DNA of 64,000 bases from an uncultured Anaerotignum sp. (GTDB lineage Bacteria > Bacillota > Clostridia > Lachnospirales > Anaerotignaceae), in contig CAJTQX010000009.1 of NCBI GenBank assembly GCA_910578425.1, positions 9,371 through 73,370 on the forward strand, written 5' to 3'. Shown piece after piece: positions 17,531 through 26,112 of this stretch. The notes beneath the pieces were generated by a model. It was not told where the DNA came from. It was given only the letters and a program-made list of their open reading frames with translations, and made no database searches. Position numbers and translations under genes: made by a program. Positions within the stretch are counted from its first letter, which is position 1; every line of letters begins with the position of its first letter.

Positions 17531-17552
17531 AATCAGTAAATAAATATCTTCA

Positions 17553-17721
17553 AAGTAGAGGTGCGTTTTTCAAAAGTATGCAGACGGATATCATAAGGGG
17601 TAGCGGAGGTCTGCGGAAAGGGAAAAACGCCGAAGAAGAAGGCTGCCTTATCTCTTTCTTCTGGGCGTGCGGCTAAGAACCGTACGACTGTCATCGGTGT
17701 ACTGCCGATGGAGCGCTACGA
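17553..17721 (+). ncRNA. Lysine riboswitch (L box) aptamer
   Basis: Matches the lysine aptamer layout: GTAGAGGTGCG (17555-17565) begins P1, AAAAGTATGCAG follows, a P2 pair is formed by GCAGAC (17580-17585) and GTCTGC (17609-17614), the conserved GCCGAAG lies at 17629-17635, and GGAGCGCTACG closes P1 (CTAC 17716-17719 with GTAG 17555-17558). It lies upstream of asd-dapA-dapB, lysine biosynthesis genes, and is followed by an intrinsic terminator. Lysine binding is expected to favour termination. Confidence 0.93.
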
Positions 17722-17770
17722 AACATTTAAACTGCGGCAGACCCAAAAGCCCTACCGGCAGTTTCCTGTC

Positions 17771-17795
17771 AGTCGGCGCAGACCGACTTTTTTTG
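17771..17795 (+). terminator. Riboswitch-controlled terminator
   Basis: AGTCGG (17771-17776) and CCGACT (17783-17788) form a hairpin with loop CGCAGA followed by a run of Ts. It lies between the lysine aptamer and asd, so it is the likely expression platform. CTGCCGATGG and CCGGCAG stretches between aptamer and terminator may form the alternative pairing. Confidence 0.88.
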
Positions 17796-17879
17796 TTTCC
17801 AGCGATGCTTTTTAAGCCGCTTCTGCTTTCCAGATAAAAATATCATACACTTATGAATAAAAGAAAGAAGGAAATGAAC

Positions 17880-18875
17880 ATGAAAAAAATCAACCTCGCT
17901 GTCGTTGGCGCAACCGGCATGGTAGGCAGAACATTCCTGAAAGTTCTGGAAGAACGCCAGCTCCCTATCGAAAATTTCTATGTCATGGCATCCAGCCGTT
18001 CCGCAGGGAAAACGCTGACCTTCAATGGCAAAGAATACACTGTTGAGGAATTGACAGAACATTCCTTTGATAAACCAATCGACATCGCTCTCTTTTCTGC
18101 CGGCGGCGGCACAAGCGAAAAATTTGCCCCTATCGCGGCAGCGCATGGTTGTATTGTTATCGACAACAGTTCTCAGTGGCGCATGGATCCGGAAGTTCCC
18201 CTGATCGTGCCGGAAGTCAATCCTGAAGACATTAAGTGGCACAAAAATATCATCGCCAATCCAAACTGCTCCACCATACAGGCGATGGTTGCACTGAAGC
18301 CGCTGGACAATAAATATAAAATCAAGCGCGTGGTATATTCTACCTATCAGGCGGTATCCGGCGCAGGCGTTGCGGGCTGGAATGATCTGGAAAACGGTCT
18401 GAAAGGCGAAGCACCGAAGAAATTCCCCCACGCTATCGCAAATAACTGCCTGCCGCATATCGATGTATTTTTGGATAACGGCTATACAAAAGAAGAGATG
18501 AAAATGGTAAACGAAACCAGAAAAATCCTGCATAATGATGCAATGCGCATTACCGCGACAACCGTTCGTGTACCTGTTTTCAATTCCCACAGCGAATCTA
18601 TCAATGTGGAGTTTGAAAAGCCTTTTGAAATGGCTGAGCTGTTGGAAACACTGCGGAACGCTCCCGGCGTTGTATTGCAGAATGATGAAAGCAAAAACGA
18701 GTACCCCCTTGCGACTGAAGCTACCGGTCACGATGAAGTTTACATTGGGCGTATTCGTCGGGATGAAAGCGTTGAGAGCGGCGTAAACCTCTGGGTCGTT
18801 GCGGATAATATCCGTAAGGGTGCAGCAACAAACGCTGTACAGATTGCAGAGGAAATCATAAAAAACATGCAGTAA
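17880..18875 (+). CDS. asd: Aspartate-semialdehyde dehydrogenase
   Basis: Reduces aspartyl phosphate to aspartate semialdehyde with NADPH, feeding lysine, methionine and threonine. The 331-residue protein has GATGMVGRTFL (about 9-19), SAGGGTSEKFAP, the catalytic cysteine in NPNCSTIQ, and SHSESINVEF with the conserved histidine. An in-frame ATG nine codons upstream exists, but the ATG at 17880 is favoured by the AGAAGGAA site and by protein alignment. First gene after the lysine riboswitch. Confidence 0.97.
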   Translation: MKKINLAVVGATGMVGRTFLKVLEERQLPIENFYVMASSRSAGKTLTFNGKEYTVEELTEHSFDKPIDIALFSAGGGTSEKFAPIAAAHGCIVIDNSSQWRMDPEVPLIVPEVNPEDIKWHKNIIANPNCSTIQAMVALKPLDNKYKIKRVVYSTYQAVSGAGVAGWNDLENGLKGEAPKKFPHAIANNCLPHIDVFLDNGYTKEEMKMVNETRKILHNDAMRITATTVRVPVFNSHSESINVEFEKPFEMAELLETLRNAPGVVLQNDESKNEYPLATEATGHDEVYIGRIRRDESVESGVNLWVVADNIRKGAATNAVQIAEEIIKNMQ

Positions 18876-18973
18876 AGATTATTGGGAAAATGCTACCGTA
18901 TTCCCGCAGCAAAACGGCAGGTATTCCCCTGCCCTGCTGCTTTGGCTATCGAATATTACAGGAGGTGCGTTTT

Positions 18974-19858
18974 ATGTCAATTTTTACAGGCGCGGGCGTT
19001 GCTTTGGTGACCCCTACCCATGCAGACGGAAGTGTGAACTATGAAAAAATGAAGGAATTGATTGAATTTCAGCTTGCCAATGACACAGATGCTCTGATTA
19101 TCTGCGGCACAACCGGTGAAGCGTCCACGATGGATGATGATTCTCAGATTGAATGTGTACGCTTTGCAAAGGAAGTCGCAGCTGGACGTGTGCCCATTAT
19201 CGCGGGTGCTGGCAGCAACGATACCGCTCACTGCATAGAGCTTGCACAGGGCTGCGAAAAAGCTGGCGCAGACGCTGTGCTCCTTGTTACACCATATTAC
19301 AACAAGGCGACACAAAAGGGTCTGGTTCTGCACTACACCAAAATTGCAAACAGTATCAAAATCCCTGTTATACTGTATAACGTACCCGGGCGCACAGGCT
19401 GTAACCTTGCCCCCAATACGGTTTATGAGCTTTCCAGGGTAGAGAATATTGTCGCAGTAAAAGAAGCCAGCGGCAACCTTTCACAGGTGGCTGAAATTGC
19501 TGCACTCTGCGGACCGGATTTTGATATTTACAGCGGCAACGATGACCAGATTCTGCCGATCCTTTCCCTCGGCGGCAAAGGCGTGATTTCTGTACTCTCC
19601 AATATCGCGCCAAAAAATACGCATGATATGGTTGCAAAGTTTATGGACGGCGATATTGCCGGAGCAATCAAACTCCAGCTTGACGCAATCGACCTGATTG
19701 CTTCTCTGTTCTGCGAAGTCAACCCCATTCCTGTAAAGGCTGCGCTGAACCTGATGGGCTATGAAGTAGGCTCCTGCCGCCTGCCGCTCTGCGATATGGA
19801 AGAAAAAAATCTGGAACGTCTTCGTACATCCATGAAAAACTACGGACTGCTGAAATAA
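18974..19858 (+). CDS. dapA: 4-hydroxy-tetrahydrodipicolinate synthase
   Basis: Condenses pyruvate with aspartate semialdehyde, the committed lysine step. The 294-residue TIM barrel has CGTTGEASTM (about 43-52), the catalytic Tyr in ILYNVPGRTG, and the Schiff-base lysine in VAVKEASGN. The start is set by AGGAGGTG just upstream of the ATG at 18974; an upstream in-frame extension has no such site. A small hairpin (GGCAG/CTGCC, near 18915-18937) precedes the ribosome site. Confidence 0.97.
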   Translation: MSIFTGAGVALVTPTHADGSVNYEKMKELIEFQLANDTDALIICGTTGEASTMDDDSQIECVRFAKEVAAGRVPIIAGAGSNDTAHCIELAQGCEKAGADAVLLVTPYYNKATQKGLVLHYTKIANSIKIPVILYNVPGRTGCNLAPNTVYELSRVENIVAVKEASGNLSQVAEIAALCGPDFDIYSGNDDQILPILSLGGKGVISVLSNIAPKNTHDMVAKFMDGDIAGAIKLQLDAIDLIASLFCEVNPIPVKAALNLMGYEVGSCRLPLCDMEEKNLERLRTSMKNYGLLK

Positions 19859-19861
19859 AAA

Positions 19862-19903
19862 CTGCAACGCTCCCCTTCCGCTTTGGGAGGGGCAGCGTTG
19901 CAG
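19862..19903 (+). other. Strong hairpin between dapA and dapB
   Basis: CTGCAACGCT (19862-19871) pairs with AGCGTTGCAG (19894-19903), extended inward by C/G runs. The following bases are only moderately T-rich (TATCTTTT). It could be a weak terminator lowering dapB expression, or an RNA-stability element. Confidence 0.75.
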
Positions 19904-19927
19904 TATCTTTTGAAAAGGAGCATTGCA

Positions 19928-20680
19928 ATGACAAATATTTTGATTCATGGCTGCGGCGGAAAAATGGGCCGTGTCGTAGCGGAACTGGTAAAAAATGAAA
20001 CGGACTGCAAGGTAGTCGGTGGGATAGACCCGGGCATGCCGGAACTGGAATTTCCTGTGTTCCCTTCCTGCGAAGTTTGCGATATAGAGGCTGATGTCAT
20101 TATTGACTTTTCCACAGCCGCAGCAATTCCGGCTCTTCTGGATTTTGTCCGTACGAAAAAAATCCCTGTGGTACTCTGTACAACTGCCCTTTCCGATGAA
20201 ACCATTCAGCTAATGCAGGAAACCACGAAGGATACAGCTGTTCTGAAGTCTGCGAATATGTCCCTCGGCGTAAACCTTCTGCTGGAACTCGTGCAGCGGG
20301 CAGCCGCCATACTTGCGGACAGTGGGTTTGATATCGAAATTCTCGAAAAGCACCATAACCAGAAAATCGACGCACCCAGCGGCACAGCAATGGCCATCGC
20401 AGATGCAATCAATCAGGCGATGGACGAACGATACCATTATGTTTATGACCGCTCCGGCGTGCGCCAAAAACGTGAAGAAACAGAAATCGGTATTCATGCT
20501 GTCCGCGGCGGAAATATCGTCGGAGAGCATGATGTTATTTTTGCTGGACGGGATGAAGTAGTAGAATTGAACCACCGCGCAACCTCCCGCGAGGTTTTTG
20601 CTGTCGGCGCAGTGAAAGCCGCAAAATTTCTTGCCGGAAAGCCTGCCGGATTATACACCATGAAAGATGTTTTGCTGTGA
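19928..20680 (+). CDS. dapB: 4-hydroxy-tetrahydrodipicolinate reductase
   Basis: Reduces the DapA product to tetrahydrodipicolinate with NAD(P)H. The 250-residue protein shows HGCGGKMGR (about 7-15), DFSTAAAIP, KSANMSLGVN, the substrate-binding HHNQKIDAPSGTA, and VRGGNIVGEHDVIF. AAAAGGAG just upstream selects the ATG at 19928. Third gene of the lysine operon; dapH/dapL/lysA-type genes are not in the window. Confidence 0.97.
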   Translation: MTNILIHGCGGKMGRVVAELVKNETDCKVVGGIDPGMPELEFPVFPSCEVCDIEADVIIDFSTAAAIPALLDFVRTKKIPVVLCTTALSDETIQLMQETTKDTAVLKSANMSLGVNLLLELVQRAAAILADSGFDIEILEKHHNQKIDAPSGTAMAIADAINQAMDERYHYVYDRSGVRQKREETEIGIHAVRGGNIVGEHDVIFAGRDEVVELNHRATSREVFAVGAVKAAKFLAGKPAGLYTMKDVLL

Positions 20681-20768
20681 TATATGTCGGTAACCAAGGC
20701 TGTTTGGAAAACGGAAGGCAGAAACAAATACAGCATTCCCTGCCGGCCTGAAAAAGGAGGAAAACCAT

Positions 20769-21509
20769 ATGCAAAAACCCCAGCCCCATATCCAGCTCAG
20801 CAAAAGCATCCACACAAAATATGCCCTGCTCCCCGGCGACCCTGCCCGTCTGGATCGGATCATACCATTTCTGGAAAACGTACAGGAACAGACATTTAGC
20901 CGCGAATACCGCAGTCTTACGGGCGAATATAAAGGCGTGCGTATCCTTGCGATGTCTACAGGCATGGGCGGCGTATCTATGGGGATCGCTGTGGAGGAAC
21001 TTTCCCGCATCGGCATTTCTGCTATGATACGAATTGGCAGTTGCGGAGCACTGCAACCAAAGGTCAGTGTCGGCGATCTGATTATTGTCAATGGTGCGGT
21101 ACGGGATGATGGCGCATCGCAAACCTATATCGACCCAACCTTTCCCGCAGTACCTGATACTGGGTTGATGTTGGCCTGCATCCAGGCGGCACAGGAAAAC
21201 GGCATGCCCTTTCATGTCGGCATTGCCCGCAGTCATGACAGTTTCTATACCGATATTAACGAAGAAATTAACGCATATTGGAGCGCGCAGGGCGTTCTCG
21301 GTTCGGATATGGAAACAGCTGCTCTGTTCACAATCGGGCATCTGCGTGGAATAAAAACGGCGTCCATATTGAATAATGTCGTTCCTTTTGAAGTTGACCC
21401 TCTTGAGGGTATCGGCAATTATGCAGAAGGCGAAAATATTGCGATGCAGGGTGAAAAAAATGAAATACTCGCTGCTTTAGAGGCGTTTGTAAAACTCGAA
21501 AAACTGTAA
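20769..21509 (+). CDS. Nucleoside phosphorylase (uridine/purine phosphorylase superfamily)
   Basis: A 246-residue PNP/UDP-superfamily enzyme that cleaves nucleosides with phosphate to base and ribose 1-phosphate. Visible motifs are ALLPGDPARLDRI (about 19-31, phosphate loop), STGMGGVSMGIAVEEL (about 59-74), IRIGSCGALQP (about 83-93) and the ribose-binding SDMETAALF (about 180-188). Sequence alone does not settle uridine versus purine specificity. AAAAAGGAGG precedes the ATG. It closes the asd-dapA-dapB unit without a clear separate promoter, an unusual neighbour for lysine genes. Confidence 0.9.
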   Translation: MQKPQPHIQLSKSIHTKYALLPGDPARLDRIIPFLENVQEQTFSREYRSLTGEYKGVRILAMSTGMGGVSMGIAVEELSRIGISAMIRIGSCGALQPKVSVGDLIIVNGAVRDDGASQTYIDPTFPAVPDTGLMLACIQAAQENGMPFHVGIARSHDSFYTDINEEINAYWSAQGVLGSDMETAALFTIGHLRGIKTASILNNVVPFEVDPLEGIGNYAEGENIAMQGEKNEILAALEAFVKLEKL

Positions 21510-21515
21510 AGTTTT

Positions 21516-21545
21516 GACTTGTTGATATCAACATATCAACAAGTC
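21516..21545. terminator. Perfect 12-bp inverted repeat between convergent genes
   Basis: GACTTGTTGATA (21516-21527) and TATCAACAAGTC (21534-21545) enclose a 6-nt loop. It lies between convergent genes and is a likely two-way terminator, although the T-run after it is weak. Confidence 0.7.
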
Positions 21546-21570
21546 CTTTCCCATTTTTCACTGTACCATC

Positions 21571-22221
21571 CTATCTTTCTATTTCCGCTCCGCCCCACTC
21601 GACTACCGTAAATCCCTCCCGCGTCAGCTTCGGCAGTTTTTGTTCCGGTACATCTACAAGTTCATCTATCTCCTTAAAAGCCATAAACACACGCAGGATG
21701 TTCTCCGGCTCCGGTGTGATTTCCAGCTTCGCGGCTTTTTCGTAGTTTTCCCATTGGAACGAAACAAGATTATACCGATTTTCCTGCATACGCGGCAGCC
21801 AGTATACTATAAACTCATTGCTTTCCCATGTTGTCAGACCCATTTCTTCCAGTTTTTCCTGTAAAAACTCCGCCGTATTCTCCCCTTTTACTACAAAGCC
21901 TTCCGAAAAGTCGAAATCATTCATTCCTTCTCCTTCCCAGAACAGATAGAAATACTCTCTCCCATCGGCATGGTTCAGCAACGTGCCGTCCGGCTGTGCC
22001 GTAACCTCCCAGCCATCCCCATACGCCGGATATGTCGCTGTCAGTTCTCCCGCAAAATCCAGTTTTACAGAAACCTCTGTTTCTTCCTTCGGATATAAAT
22101 AAATGACCGGTTTTTCCACTGGATCATCCAATGGATTTTCAGCCGCTTTATTTTTCACATAAAACCCCCATAAAATAGCTGCACAACCCAGCAAAATCAA
22201 GCTCCACCTCCACTTTTTCAT
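21571..22221 (-). CDS. Membrane-anchored exported protein, downstream copy of a tandem pair
   Basis: A 216-residue protein if started at the ATG at 22221, which has GGAGGTGA just upstream. Residues about 7-23 are an N-terminal hydrophobic anchor (SLILLGCAAILWG); there is no convincing lipobox. The rest is a soluble, acidic domain beginning KPVIYLYPKEETEVSVKLDF, with two blocks (GELTATYPAYGDGW; YLFWEGEGMNDFDF), and ending FTVVEWGGAE. It is about 90 percent identical by eye to the upstream gene over the shared domain. I do not recognise a defined function; the domain is known to me only as hypothetical exported proteins of Firmicutes. Confidence 0.85.
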   Translation of the reverse strand: MKKWRWSLILLGCAAILWGFYVKNKAAENPLDDPVEKPVIYLYPKEETEVSVKLDFAGELTATYPAYGDGWEVTAQPDGTLLNHADGREYFYLFWEGEGMNDFDFSEGFVVKGENTAEFLQEKLEEMGLTTWESNEFIVYWLPRMQENRYNLVSFQWENYEKAAKLEITPEPENILRVFMAFKEIDELVDVPEQKLPKLTREGFTVVEWGGAEIER

Positions 22222-22236
22222 ACGTTTCACCTCCAA

Positions 22237-22896
22237 TCATTTTACTTCCGTTCCACCCCATTCTACAACAGTAAATCCCTCTCTCTCCAACTTCGGCAGT
22301 TCCTGTTCCGGTACTTCTACAGGCTCATCTATTCCTTTGAATGCCATGAATACGCGCAGCATGTTGTCCGGCTCTGGTGTGATTTCCAGCTTCGCGGCTT
22401 CTTCGTAATTTCCCCATTGGAACGAAACCAAGTTGTAAGGATTTTCCTGCATACGCGGCAGCCAGTATACTATAAACTCATTGCTTTCCCGCGCCGTCAG
22501 ACCCATTTCTTCCAGTTTTTCCTGCAAAAACTCCGCCGTATTCTCCCCTTTCACTACAAAGCCTTCCGAAAAATCGAAATCATTCATTCCTTCCCCTTCC
22601 CAGAACAGATAGGAATACTCTCTTCCATCAGCATGATTCAGCAACGTGCCGTCCGGCTGTGCCGTAACCTCCCAGCCATTCCCATACACCGGATATGTCG
22701 CTGTCAGTTCTCCCGCAAAATCCAGCTTTACAGAAACCTCTGTTTCTTCCTCTGCGTACAAATAAATCAACGGCTTACTGTAAATCACCGGAGCATCATC
22801 CTCTGCATCCTGACACTCTGCCTGCTCCGCCACTCTACTACAACCGCCAAGCGGCAACATGCATACTGCCAAAATCAATCCTACCCATCTATTCAT
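22237..22896 (-). CDS. Predicted lipoprotein, upstream copy of a tandem pair
   Basis: A 219-residue protein with a lipoprotein signal: basic-hydrophobic start and LPLGGCS (Cys about 19), then a short acidic spacer and the domain shared with the next gene (KPLIYLYAEEETEVSVKLDF to FTVVEWGGTE). The two copies differ mainly in how they are anchored, one by a lipid and one by a membrane helix. The stop is 15 bp before the downstream ATG, so they form an operon. The function is unknown; cell-surface location is predicted. Confidence 0.85.
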   Translation of the reverse strand: MNRWVGLILAVCMLPLGGCSRVAEQAECQDAEDDAPVIYSKPLIYLYAEEETEVSVKLDFAGELTATYPVYGNGWEVTAQPDGTLLNHADGREYSYLFWEGEGMNDFDFSEGFVVKGENTAEFLQEKLEEMGLTARESNEFIVYWLPRMQENPYNLVSFQWGNYEEAAKLEITPEPDNMLRVFMAFKGIDEPVEVPEQELPKLEREGFTVVEWGGTEVK

Positions 22897-23030
22897 ACAC
22901 TTTCACTCCCTCCAAAAATATCCATAAAATTCCAAACTAATTATACCATTTCAGCATACAAAAAAACATTACAAAAGTCTTACAATGTCGAAATATAGAC
23001 AGTTATCTTTCCCTAAACTGCGTCCAAAAT

Positions 23031-23071
23031 AAAAAAGACAGATGCGGAGCATTGTCCTGCCTGTCTTTTTA
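23031..23071. terminator. Terminator downstream of recN
   Basis: AAAAAGACAG (23032-23041) pairs with CTGTCTTTTT (23061-23070), with further GC pairing inside. It ends the long minus-strand operon whose last gene is recN. Confidence 0.88.
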
Positions 23072-23082
23072 TAGTTCCTTTG

Positions 23083-24759
23083 TCATCCCCGTTTCATCAA
23101 TTCCTTTGCCGCAGCAAGCGTAGCTTCTGTGATATTACTGCCTCCCATCATTCGTGCAACCTCCCTCACAGAGTCCTCCTGTTCCAGCGGGAACACCTCC
23201 GTCATTGTGGTATCTCCTTCGCTGTGCTTTTCTATCAGGAAATGCCGGTCCGCAAGTGCAGCAATCTGCGGCAGGTGCGTAATACATAGAATCTGGCGTT
23301 TTTCGCCTAAAACGCTCATCTTTTCCCCCACCTTGCGCGCTGTCCTGCCGCTCACGCCGGTGTCAATCTCGTCAAAAATAAATGTACCAATCTCATCGGC
23401 GTCCACTAATACCGATTTCAAAGCCAGCATTACGCGCGACATTTCACCGCCGGAAGCAATCTTTGCCAGAGGCTTCAATGCCTCGCCCGCATTGGCGGAA
23501 ATCAGGAATTCCACCTTATCCCTGCCTTCCGGTCCCCATTCCGTTTTTTCGTCAATCTGTATATGGAACCGCGCGTTTTTCATTTCCATATCACGCAAAG
23601 CGGCTTCAATCTGTTCCTCCACCTGCTTTGCCGTTTCCCGCCGCAGTTCGGAAAGCGTCTTTCCGGCGGCTTTCAACTTTTTCTGTTCCTCCGCGCGTTT
23701 TTTTGTCAGCTCTGCTGTCCGTTCGCTGCTGTTCGTCAGAAAATCCAGCTCCTGTACAACTTTATCATAAAATTTCAGCACAGCCTCAACACTGCCGCCA
23801 TATTTTCGTTTCAGCTTATAAATCGTCTGCAAACGTTCCTCGATTTCCTCCAAAGCCTCTGGATCGGCCTCCTGGTTTTCAGCCTCCCGCTTCAAATCCC
23901 GCACAGCATCCTCTACACGGGCACAGGCGTCCTCCAATTCTTCCAGAAAGCCGGAAAGCCCGCTGTCAAGTTCGGCAGCTTCCCGCAGTTTCGCCAGCGC
24001 GTCGCCCATCTGTTCGCAGGCAGAAGGGAATGGGTCTTTCCCATCATACAAAAGAGCAATGCTCTCCTCTGTCAGCCGCATCAGCTTCTCCATGCTGCCC
24101 AGACGTTTTTTCTGCTCCAGCAGGTCATCTTCCTCCCCTGCTTTCAGTGCGCAACTTTCTATTTCTTCTTTCTGGAACTGCAAAATATCCATACGCTGCT
24201 CTCGCTGGGTTTCATCTCCCATCAGCGTTTTCATCTGCTTTTCCACTTCCCGCAGGTTATGAAAACTCTCCCTGTATTTTTCCAGAGCGTCCATAAACGC
24301 CGCTCCGCAGAATCGGTCCAGCAGACGGATATGCTTTGCAGGGTTCAAAAGGGACTGGTGTTCATGCTGTCCATAAATATCAATCAAGTCTTCTGAAATT
24401 TCCTTCAGCATACCGACAGTCGCAATGGAGCCATTGATGCGGCAGACGGTTTTGCCGCTTTCGTTCAGCGTACGGGTAATCAGGAGAGCACCATCCTCCT
24501 CCGTTTCAATACCGCTTTCCGTCAGCTTTTCCTGTAAAGAAGCATTTTCCGCCAGAAAAAGAGCCTCTACAGAAGCTGTTTTCTGCCCGCGGCGCAAAAA
24601 GTCCTTTCCTGCCCTGCCGCCCAGTGCGAACTGCAGAGAATCAATGACCATAGATTTGCCCGCGCCTGTTTCCCCTGTCAGGATATTCAACCCGTTCCCA
24701 AATGAAATTTCACATTCCTCAATCAGTGCCACATTTTTGATATGCAGACGTTCCAGCAA
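23083..24759 (-). CDS. recN: DNA repair protein RecN
   Basis: A 558-residue SMC-like ATPase for double-strand break repair. The N-terminus LHIKNVALIEE leads to the Walker A GETGAGKS (about 31-38). A long coiled-coil middle follows, then the signature ASGGEMSRVMLALK (about 439-452) and Walker B FDEIDTGVSG (about 467-476). The start appears to be TTG with AAGGGG upstream. It is the last gene of the spoIIIA-to-recN block. In many clostridia spoIVB and spo0A follow recN; here a terminator and the exported-protein pair follow instead. Confidence 0.95.
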   Translation of the reverse strand: MLERLHIKNVALIEECEISFGNGLNILTGETGAGKSMVIDSLQFALGGRAGKDFLRRGQKTASVEALFLAENASLQEKLTESGIETEEDGALLITRTLNESGKTVCRINGSIATVGMLKEISEDLIDIYGQHEHQSLLNPAKHIRLLDRFCGAAFMDALEKYRESFHNLREVEKQMKTLMGDETQREQRMDILQFQKEEIESCALKAGEEDDLLEQKKRLGSMEKLMRLTEESIALLYDGKDPFPSACEQMGDALAKLREAAELDSGLSGFLEELEDACARVEDAVRDLKREAENQEADPEALEEIEERLQTIYKLKRKYGGSVEAVLKFYDKVVQELDFLTNSSERTAELTKKRAEEQKKLKAAGKTLSELRRETAKQVEEQIEAALRDMEMKNARFHIQIDEKTEWGPEGRDKVEFLISANAGEALKPLAKIASGGEMSRVMLALKSVLVDADEIGTFIFDEIDTGVSGRTARKVGEKMSVLGEKRQILCITHLPQIAALADRHFLIEKHSEGDTTMTEVFPLEQEDSVREVARMMGGSNITEATLAAAKELMKRG

Positions 24760-24780
24760 GGTACACCACCCCTTTCCATT

Positions 24781-25236
24781 TCAGGTACTATGGATAATCC
24801 GGTAGAGCTTTTCAATGATGGCAGCCGCCTGATTATGCGTGCGTACAACGCAGAAAACCGTATCATCTCCGGCAATCGTGCCAAGAATCTCGCTGTTCTG
24901 CATATTATCCAGCGCGACCGCGACCGCCATGCCCATGCCTTCCAGTGTTTTCACAACAATCATATTCTGTGCATAGTCCATCTTTACGACTGCCTCGCGG
25001 AACACCCGCGTCAGCCGTTCGGTGATTTCTGTGTCATTTCCGGAAATGACAGCATATTTCTGCCGTCCTTTTTCTGTGGCAATCTTCGTCAGCTTCATTT
25101 CCCGTATATCTCTGGAAACTGTAGCCTGCGTTACAATATAACCTTCGTCGCAAAGCTTCTGCGCCAATTCATCCTGTGTTTCAATGTCATAATTTTCAAT
25201 CAATTCCAATATTTTCGCGTGCCTTGCAATCTTCAT
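24781..25236 (-). CDS. argR: Arginine repressor
   Basis: A 151-residue transcription factor. The N-terminal winged-helix (about 1-60) contains QDELAQKL and the recognition stretch QATVSRDIREMKL. The C-terminal oligomerisation and arginine-binding domain contains NMIVVKTLEGMG and GTIAGDDTVFCVVR. The ATG at 25236 is preferred over an in-frame GTG at 25245 because the GAGG site is then eight bases away. Its location between nadK and recN is the common Firmicutes arrangement. Confidence 0.95.
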   Translation of the reverse strand: MKIARHAKILELIENYDIETQDELAQKLCDEGYIVTQATVSRDIREMKLTKIATEKGRQKYAVISGNDTEITERLTRVFREAVVKMDYAQNMIVVKTLEGMGMAVAVALDNMQNSEILGTIAGDDTVFCVVRTHNQAAAIIEKLYRIIHST

Positions 25237-25260
25237 TTCCGTCACCTCGTTTTCTCAGAT

Positions 25261-26112
25261 TTACCTTGAAAGCTTCTGCCGCAGTACATCATAAAAACTC
25301 TGCGGATTTGTTTTGATGATCGTTGTACATTCCTTTGCACGGCGCACCCGCACAACGTTTTTGCCTGTCAGCGTCCACGCATCCTGCCCATCCGCACTGA
25401 CGGTAAACGCAGTGTCCTCCCTCGGGTTGACCTCCACCGTAACCGCATCATCCGCAGAAATGACGATAGAGCGGCTCGTCAGCGTATGCGGCGATATCGG
25501 CGTAATAGCAATGATCTGCGCGTCTGATTTCAGCACTGGTCCTCCGGCAGAAAGATTATACGCCGTTGAGCCTGTCGGCGTACAGATAATTACGCCGTCT
25601 GCCCGCAGAGTATCCACAAATTCATCATTCACAAAAACATTAAATTCCAATATTTTATATAAAAGTCCACGGGTAATGCAGATATCGTTCAGTGCAAGTA
25701 TGCCTTCTGTCCGCTCCATTCCTGACGCAATGCAGCCTTCCAGCATCATGCGCTTCTCCAGCTTGTAATCCCCATGCAGAACATTGTCAATAGCATATTC
25801 CGCCCTGTTTTTTTCCTCCGCAGTCAGAAATCCCAATGTGCCGAGATTGATTCCCAGTATCGGCGTCTGGTAACGCGCCGTTTTCCTGCCGACGCCCAGC
25901 AGCGTACCATCGCCGCCCAGCGAAATCAGGAAATCGGAATAGCGATAAAGTTCTTCCTCCTTGCGGGCATAAAGTTCCAGCCCCGCAAGCTGTGCCGTCC
26001 TCTCCGAAAGCTGCGGCAGACAGCCCTTCAACAGCAGATGGCGCACCAGTCGCTTTGTAACGGCAAGTTCTTTATCCTTTTCCACATTCGGTATCAGCCC
26101 CACCTTCTGCAT
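25261..26112 (-). CDS. nadK: NAD kinase
   Basis: Phosphorylates NAD+ to NADP+ with ATP or polyphosphate. The 283-residue protein has the family GGDGTLLGVGR (about 50-60), GINLGTLGFL (about 70-79), LNDICITRG, and TPTGSTAYNLSAGGP. The ATG at 26112 with an upstream GGAAGGAGG gives the standard length. It overlaps the end of tlyA by 41 bp, so the two are translationally linked. Confidence 0.96.
   Translation of the reverse strand: MQKVGLIPNVEKDKELAVTKRLVRHLLLKGCLPQLSERTAQLAGLELYARKEEELYRYSDFLISLGGDGTLLGVGRKTARYQTPILGINLGTLGFLTAEEKNRAEYAIDNVLHGDYKLEKRMMLEGCIASGMERTEGILALNDICITRGLLYKILEFNVFVNDEFVDTLRADGVIICTPTGSTAYNLSAGGPVLKSDAQIIAITPISPHTLTSRSIVISADDAVTVEVNPREDTAFTVSADGQDAWTLTGKNVVRVRRAKECTTIIKTNPQSFYDVLRQKLSR

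Noticed and set aside
17769..18731. A 320-codon open frame on the minus strand
   Set aside because: Antisense of asd and running into the riboswitch terminator.
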